In this document: piece after piece, positions 7,401 through 9,509 of the stretch
How the letters are laid out: the number at the start of each line of letters is the position of its first letter
Numbering within the stretch: the first letter of the stretch is position 1
NCBI GenBank assembly: GCA_021808985.1
Contig: JAKBAQ010000098.1
Coordinates: 1-9,509, forward strand
Source of the DNA: Pseudomonadota bacterium
GTDB lineage: Bacteria; Pseudomonadota; Alphaproteobacteria; Acetobacterales; Acetobacteraceae
Direction: 5' to 3'
DNA: 9,509 nucleotides
Notes under the pieces: generated by a model
Database searches by the model: none
What the model saw: the letters and a program-made list of their open reading frames with translations, nothing else
Told to the model about the DNA's origin: nothing
Program-made: the position numbers and the translations under genes

Positions 7401-9190
7401 AAACCCTGCTGCGCGCGGCATTTGACCATAGGCATATTTTTCTTGACCCTGAGCCAGATGCCGAACAAAGCTATGAAGAACGCAAGCGCTTGTTCGCGCT
7501 GCCGCGTTCGGCCTGGGCTGATTACGACGTTACAAAACTAAGCTCCGGCGGCGGCATTTATTCGCGGCAGACAAAATCCATCCTGCTGTCTGACACTGCC
7601 GCGGCAATGCTTGGTTTTTCTCAGAAGCAGCAAGAGCCTGATGCCGTCATCAGAGCCATTCTAACCATGAAAGTGGATCTGCTTTATTTCGGCGGTATTG
7701 GCACATATGTGAAATCGAGCACGGAGAGTCAGGCCGATGCCGATGATCGCACCAATGACGCCGTGCGCGTGAACGCGCGTGATCTGCGAGCACGCGTGGT
7801 GGGCGAAGGCGCTAATCTTGCCGTTACCCAGGCGGGCCGGGTTGAAGCGGCGTTTTCCGGTATCCGGATCAACACGGATGCCCTTGATAATTCAGCGGGC
7901 GTTTCAACCTCGGATCATGAGGTGAATATAAAAATTCTCCTTGCTGATCCAATGGAAACCGGAAAACTTACAGCCAGTCAGCGTGTGGAATTGCTGGCAA
8001 CGATGACCTCTGAAGTTGCTGATTTGGTGCTGCGCGACAATTACCAGCAATCATTGGCGATTTCCCTGGATCAGATCGGCGGCGCGGGCGATTTGCCGGC
8101 GCAGAACGCGCTGATGTCGTTGCTTGAATCCGCCGCCGTACTTGACCGAAATGTTGCCGGCCTGCCGGACACGGCGGCGATGAAAACCCGCAGCGCCACC
8201 GGCCAGGGGCTGGCCAGGCCGGAGCTTTGCACTTTGATGGCGCATACAAAGCTGCACCTGGCAGCTGTGCTGGATGCCTCGTCATTGGTTGACGATCCAG
8301 CTCTTTCTGGCCTCGTCTCACTGTATTTCCCAAGGCCGCTGCGTGAGCGTTTTGAATTAGAGGTGAACCGGCACCGTCTTCGCCGTGAGCTGATTGGCAC
8401 CACGGTGACAAATGAACTGGTTAACCGGATGGGTGTTGCGGCATTCGGGCGGCTTGCGGCGGAAGGCGGAGCTGATCTGGTCGATGTCGCTCACGCGGCG
8501 TTAATTGCTGATTATGCCTTCAGCTTGCCAGATATTTACGCTGGCGTGGAGGCATTACAGCATGTTCCGGCAGCCGCGCGATATGCCGTGCTGCTGGCGG
8601 CAAGCCGGCTGCAAGAAGCGACCACCCGCGTTTTGCTGGGGAATAAACTTCCCTTGCCCGCGATAGGCGAAGGCGTTGCGGCCTTGCGCGATGATCTTTC
8701 CGATCTCACGCGGGCCGCATGTGCGCAGGTTGCGCAAACCTCCTCGGTGCAGGATTTGATCAGGCAAGGCATTCCTGAAATGCTGGCCGCTTTCGCAATG
8801 GCGGTTCCTAATCTGGTGGCTGGCCCGTTGATTGTTCAAATCGCCAAAGCGCATGCGATACCGGTTGTGGCGGCGCAAACCGCCTGGGCACAGGCAGGCG
8901 GGTGGAGCGCCATAGAAAAATTGCGCGCGGCAGCGAGCATGATCAAAACAAACGGTGTTTGGGAAGCCCGCGCTGTTGCCGCGATTGGCGATGATCTCAC
9001 ATACCTGCAGGCTGAACTTGCGAATGCTGCATTGTCGGAAGGTGAAAAACCTAAAACGCCGCCTTCCGAACATTCGTCGGCTGTGAATGCAGCCATCGAC
9101 CTCGCGCATGAAGCCGCGCGAAATCCTGAAATCGTGTCACTGAGCGTTGCTGTCAGGAGCCTATCCAAAGCGCTGCTTGCTGTTCGATGA
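4454..9190 (+). CDS. gdhB: NAD-specific glutamate dehydrogenase, large (180-kDa, L_180) class
   Basis: Deaminates glutamate oxidatively to 2-oxoglutarate and ammonia with NAD, feeding the TCA cycle. The 1,578 residues are close to the usual length of this class, which is distinct from the ~450-residue hexameric enzymes. The N-terminal half (ACT-like regulatory part in this class) has the typical MSFLVDSV at 105-112. The catalytic domain starts near 785 with GGKVARGGIRWSDRRDDFR and contains Lys811, Lys816 and Lys826 (in VGAKGGF), the usual substrate and catalytic lysines. ADKGTATFSD is at 895-904, the dinucleotide-binding GVGDMSGDVFGNG at 965-977, and VGEGANLAVTQ from 1116. The C-terminal third is the helical tail of the family. 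I chose ATG 4454 (AGGT nine bases upstream) over an in-frame TTG at 4406, which has no ribosome site. It starts 51 bp after the ATPase stop, so co-transcription is likely. The reading frame is intact throughout. Confidence 0.96.
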   Translation: MTNINITEPARAELLRQVADCMRRYLKGGDAEKAVEFLDIYAAGISTPSLAGRSAEELAGAVMSVWAFMQSRASGAANIRVFNPRGSEQGWGTSYAIIEIVNDDMSFLVDSVLGVLQSFDQPVQWLVHPILSLTRGQGGTLEKIGSGSAESVIQIAFGPEVNAEILKRIEDALNGAMHDARSAVADFEAMRDMLANMAGALPVGPERSFLDWLADQNFVLLGATTVALDSALDIVIPEKPVALGVLRSPDSHLFDALHEPAIWRTISKEALARFETVAIAKADIRSRVHRPQLYDVIVVKEHDTQGRVAGLSFFAGLFVADAYNRNPRSIPFLREKVEVILQAAGVDPVSHDGRMLRHILDTWPRDDLFQGNVHDILAAAQRIVQLQVRPELALFLRPDLFGRHLSAIIFAPRDRLDSALRSKLAEMLKRVTSGSIAGYALALGDGPLARVNYTIAADPAQARGLDAATLEVAMKELARSFRERLHEALTVSHGETAATLMLSKWGNAFPDVYTAKTQAMIAVEDIAAAESALLAGGFQSTLSRPFGLPDRVIVLKLFHAGEPIALSDIVPLLESLGLRVIEEVPYPLALQNSFVVLHELTLETADGHALDLATHGAMIQDAIMAAWDGRCEADGFNRLILTGLNWREASLLRAMFKWCRQVRAPFSQSAVESALAAHPVAANTLVALFHSRFDPERARDMAVEDELSKQFFTQLDLVSSPDEDRILRRLYELTDAVLRTNFYDVQSPVIALKIDSARAGAMPLPRPMVEIWVHGPRTEGCHLRGGKVARGGIRWSDRRDDFRTEILGLMKAQMVKNVVIVPVGAKGGFVIKRPPAPTGNAKTDREALLAEAISCYKLLINAMLDVTDNLRAGEIIPPPYVVRRDGDDAYLVVAADKGTATFSDIANAIAIERGFWLGDAFASGGSVGYDHKAMGITARGAWVNIAHHFHELEIDIQSTPFTCAGVGDMSGDVFGNGLLVSRKTLLRAAFDHRHIFLDPEPDAEQSYEERKRLFALPRSAWADYDVTKLSSGGGIYSRQTKSILLSDTAAAMLGFSQKQQEPDAVIRAILTMKVDLLYFGGIGTYVKSSTESQADADDRTNDAVRVNARDLRARVVGEGANLAVTQAGRVEAAFSGIRINTDALDNSAGVSTSDHEVNIKILLADPMETGKLTASQRVELLATMTSEVADLVLRDNYQQSLAISLDQIGGAGDLPAQNALMSLLESAAVLDRNVAGLPDTAAMKTRSATGQGLARPELCTLMAHTKLHLAAVLDASSLVDDPALSGLVSLYFPRPLRERFELEVNRHRLRRELIGTTVTNELVNRMGVAAFGRLAAEGGADLVDVAHAALIADYAFSLPDIYAGVEALQHVPAAARYAVLLAASRLQEATTRVLLGNKLPLPAIGEGVAALRDDLSDLTRAACAQVAQTSSVQDLIRQGIPEMLAAFAMAVPNLVAGPLIVQIAKAHAIPVVAAQTAWAQAGGWSAIEKLRAAASMIKTNGVWEARAVAAIGDDLTYLQAELANAALSEGEKPKTPPSEHSSAVNAAIDLAHEAARNPEIVSLSVAVRSLSKALLAVR

Positions 9191-9221
9191 TCAGACTTCC
9201 TTCTACCCGATAACCTTGAAA

Positions 9222-9242
9222 TATAATCAACAATCTAGGAGA
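9222..9242 (+). promoter_or_regulatory. Perfect -10 hexamer and strong ribosome site before the binding-protein gene
   Basis: The 57-bp gap after the dehydrogenase gene holds a perfect TATAAT at 9222-9227 and AGGAGA at 9237-9242, five bases before the ATG. No good -35 hexamer lies 15-18 bp upstream, so a separate promoter is uncertain. If used, the leader would be only about 14 bases. A dedicated promoter would suit the higher amounts in which binding proteins are usually made. The ribosome site is secure; the promoter is inference. Confidence 0.35.
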
Positions 9243-9247
9243 TATTC

Positions 9248-9509
9248 ATGAAAAGAAGACTTGCAACTTTGGCTTTGGCGATCGCCGCTCTCGGTTTCAC
9301 GGCACATGTGCCCGCGCAAGCCAAGGCCATGACCAAGATCACATTTGGCGTGGACGCGACCTATCCGCCCTTTGAGAGTCTGTCCCCCAGCGGCAAGTTC
9401 GTTGGCTTTGACATTGACCTTGGCCGCGCGATCTGCGCCGAGCTGAAGGTGAAATGCGTGTTCGTGAGCCAGAGCTTTGATGGCATCATCCCGGCCCTGC
9501 AGGCCCGCA
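9248..9509 (+). CDS. Polar amino acid ABC transporter substrate-binding protein, N-terminal part (cut by right edge)
   Basis: A periplasmic binding protein of the bacterial extracellular solute-binding family 3 (HisJ/ArgT/AotJ group) that delivers an amino acid to its ABC permease. Only 87 codons are present, out of about 250-280 expected. MKRR followed by a hydrophobic core to about residue 22 and AQA or AKA near 23-27 form a Sec signal peptide with a signal peptidase I site, and no lipobox. The mature start, ITFGVDATYPPFES, then GKFVGFDIDLGRAIC, and FDGIIPALQAR are the diagnostic first motifs of the family; the D-x-T-Y-P-P-F-E stretch forms part of the amino acid pocket. Two cysteines at about 68 and 75 match the disulfide pair seen in basic amino acid binders such as HisJ and LAO protein. 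With the upstream HisP-like ATPase it probably forms one transporter whose permeases would lie to the right. Substrate most likely a basic amino acid. Confidence 0.93.
   Translation, partial: MKRRLATLALAIAALGFTAHVPAQAKAMTKITFGVDATYPPFESLSPSGKFVGFDIDLGRAICAELKVKCVFVSQSFDGIIPALQAR

Noticed and set aside
1..9509. Mobile element, CRISPR array, tRNA/rRNA or a new defence-like system
   Set aside because: No transposase, long terminal inverted repeats, regularly spaced repeats or structural RNA motifs were seen; every substantial gene belongs to a known metabolic, transport or regulatory family.

Overview
The window is a GC-rich, densely coding bacterial segment, most likely alphaproteobacterial. 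The large 180-kDa-class NAD-glutamate dehydrogenase, the Lrp regulator beside putA and the arginase/ornithine cyclodeaminase pair fit that group, possibly an acidophilic or acetic-acid-bacterium relative. This taxonomic guess is inference from gene content; nothing in the window proves it.

Left part, minus strand (1-1121): the first 193 codons of putA (proline to glutamate) run off the left edge. Upstream of it on the same strand is an Lrp/AsnC-family regulator. The 102-bp gap between them holds a cluster of GTTGCA-like hexamers and a 15-bp inverted repeat over a plausible putA promoter. The putA N-terminus carries an intact ribbon-helix-helix DNA-binding domain, so proline catabolism may answer both to PutA itself and to the Lrp-type protein.

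Middle part, plus strand (1260-3232): diverging from the Lrp gene are an arginase and an ornithine cyclodeaminase, overlapping by one base. Together they convert arginine to urea plus proline and ammonia. The divergent intergenic region has an 8-bp direct repeat with a 21-bp period. Next comes a 381-bp region without a secure gene (3233-3613). It holds two abutting perfect palindromes, a possible promoter, and a doubtful 53-codon ORF with a lipobox-like motif.

Right part, plus strand (3614-9509): a HisP-type polar amino acid ABC transporter ATPase, a complete 1,578-residue NAD-dependent glutamate dehydrogenase, and the 5' end of a periplasmic polar amino acid binding protein, which is cut by the right edge. 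The glutamate dehydrogenase gene therefore sits between two components that probably belong to one transporter.

Read together, the genes form an almost complete uptake and degradation route: basic or polar amino acid import, arginine to ornithine (arginase), ornithine to proline (cyclodeaminase), proline to glutamate (PutA), glutamate to 2-oxoglutarate (dehydrogenase). All enzymes belong to known families. I see no mobile element, CRISPR array, tRNA, rRNA or new defence-like system. The novelty is in gene arrangement and in the regulatory DNA between genes.
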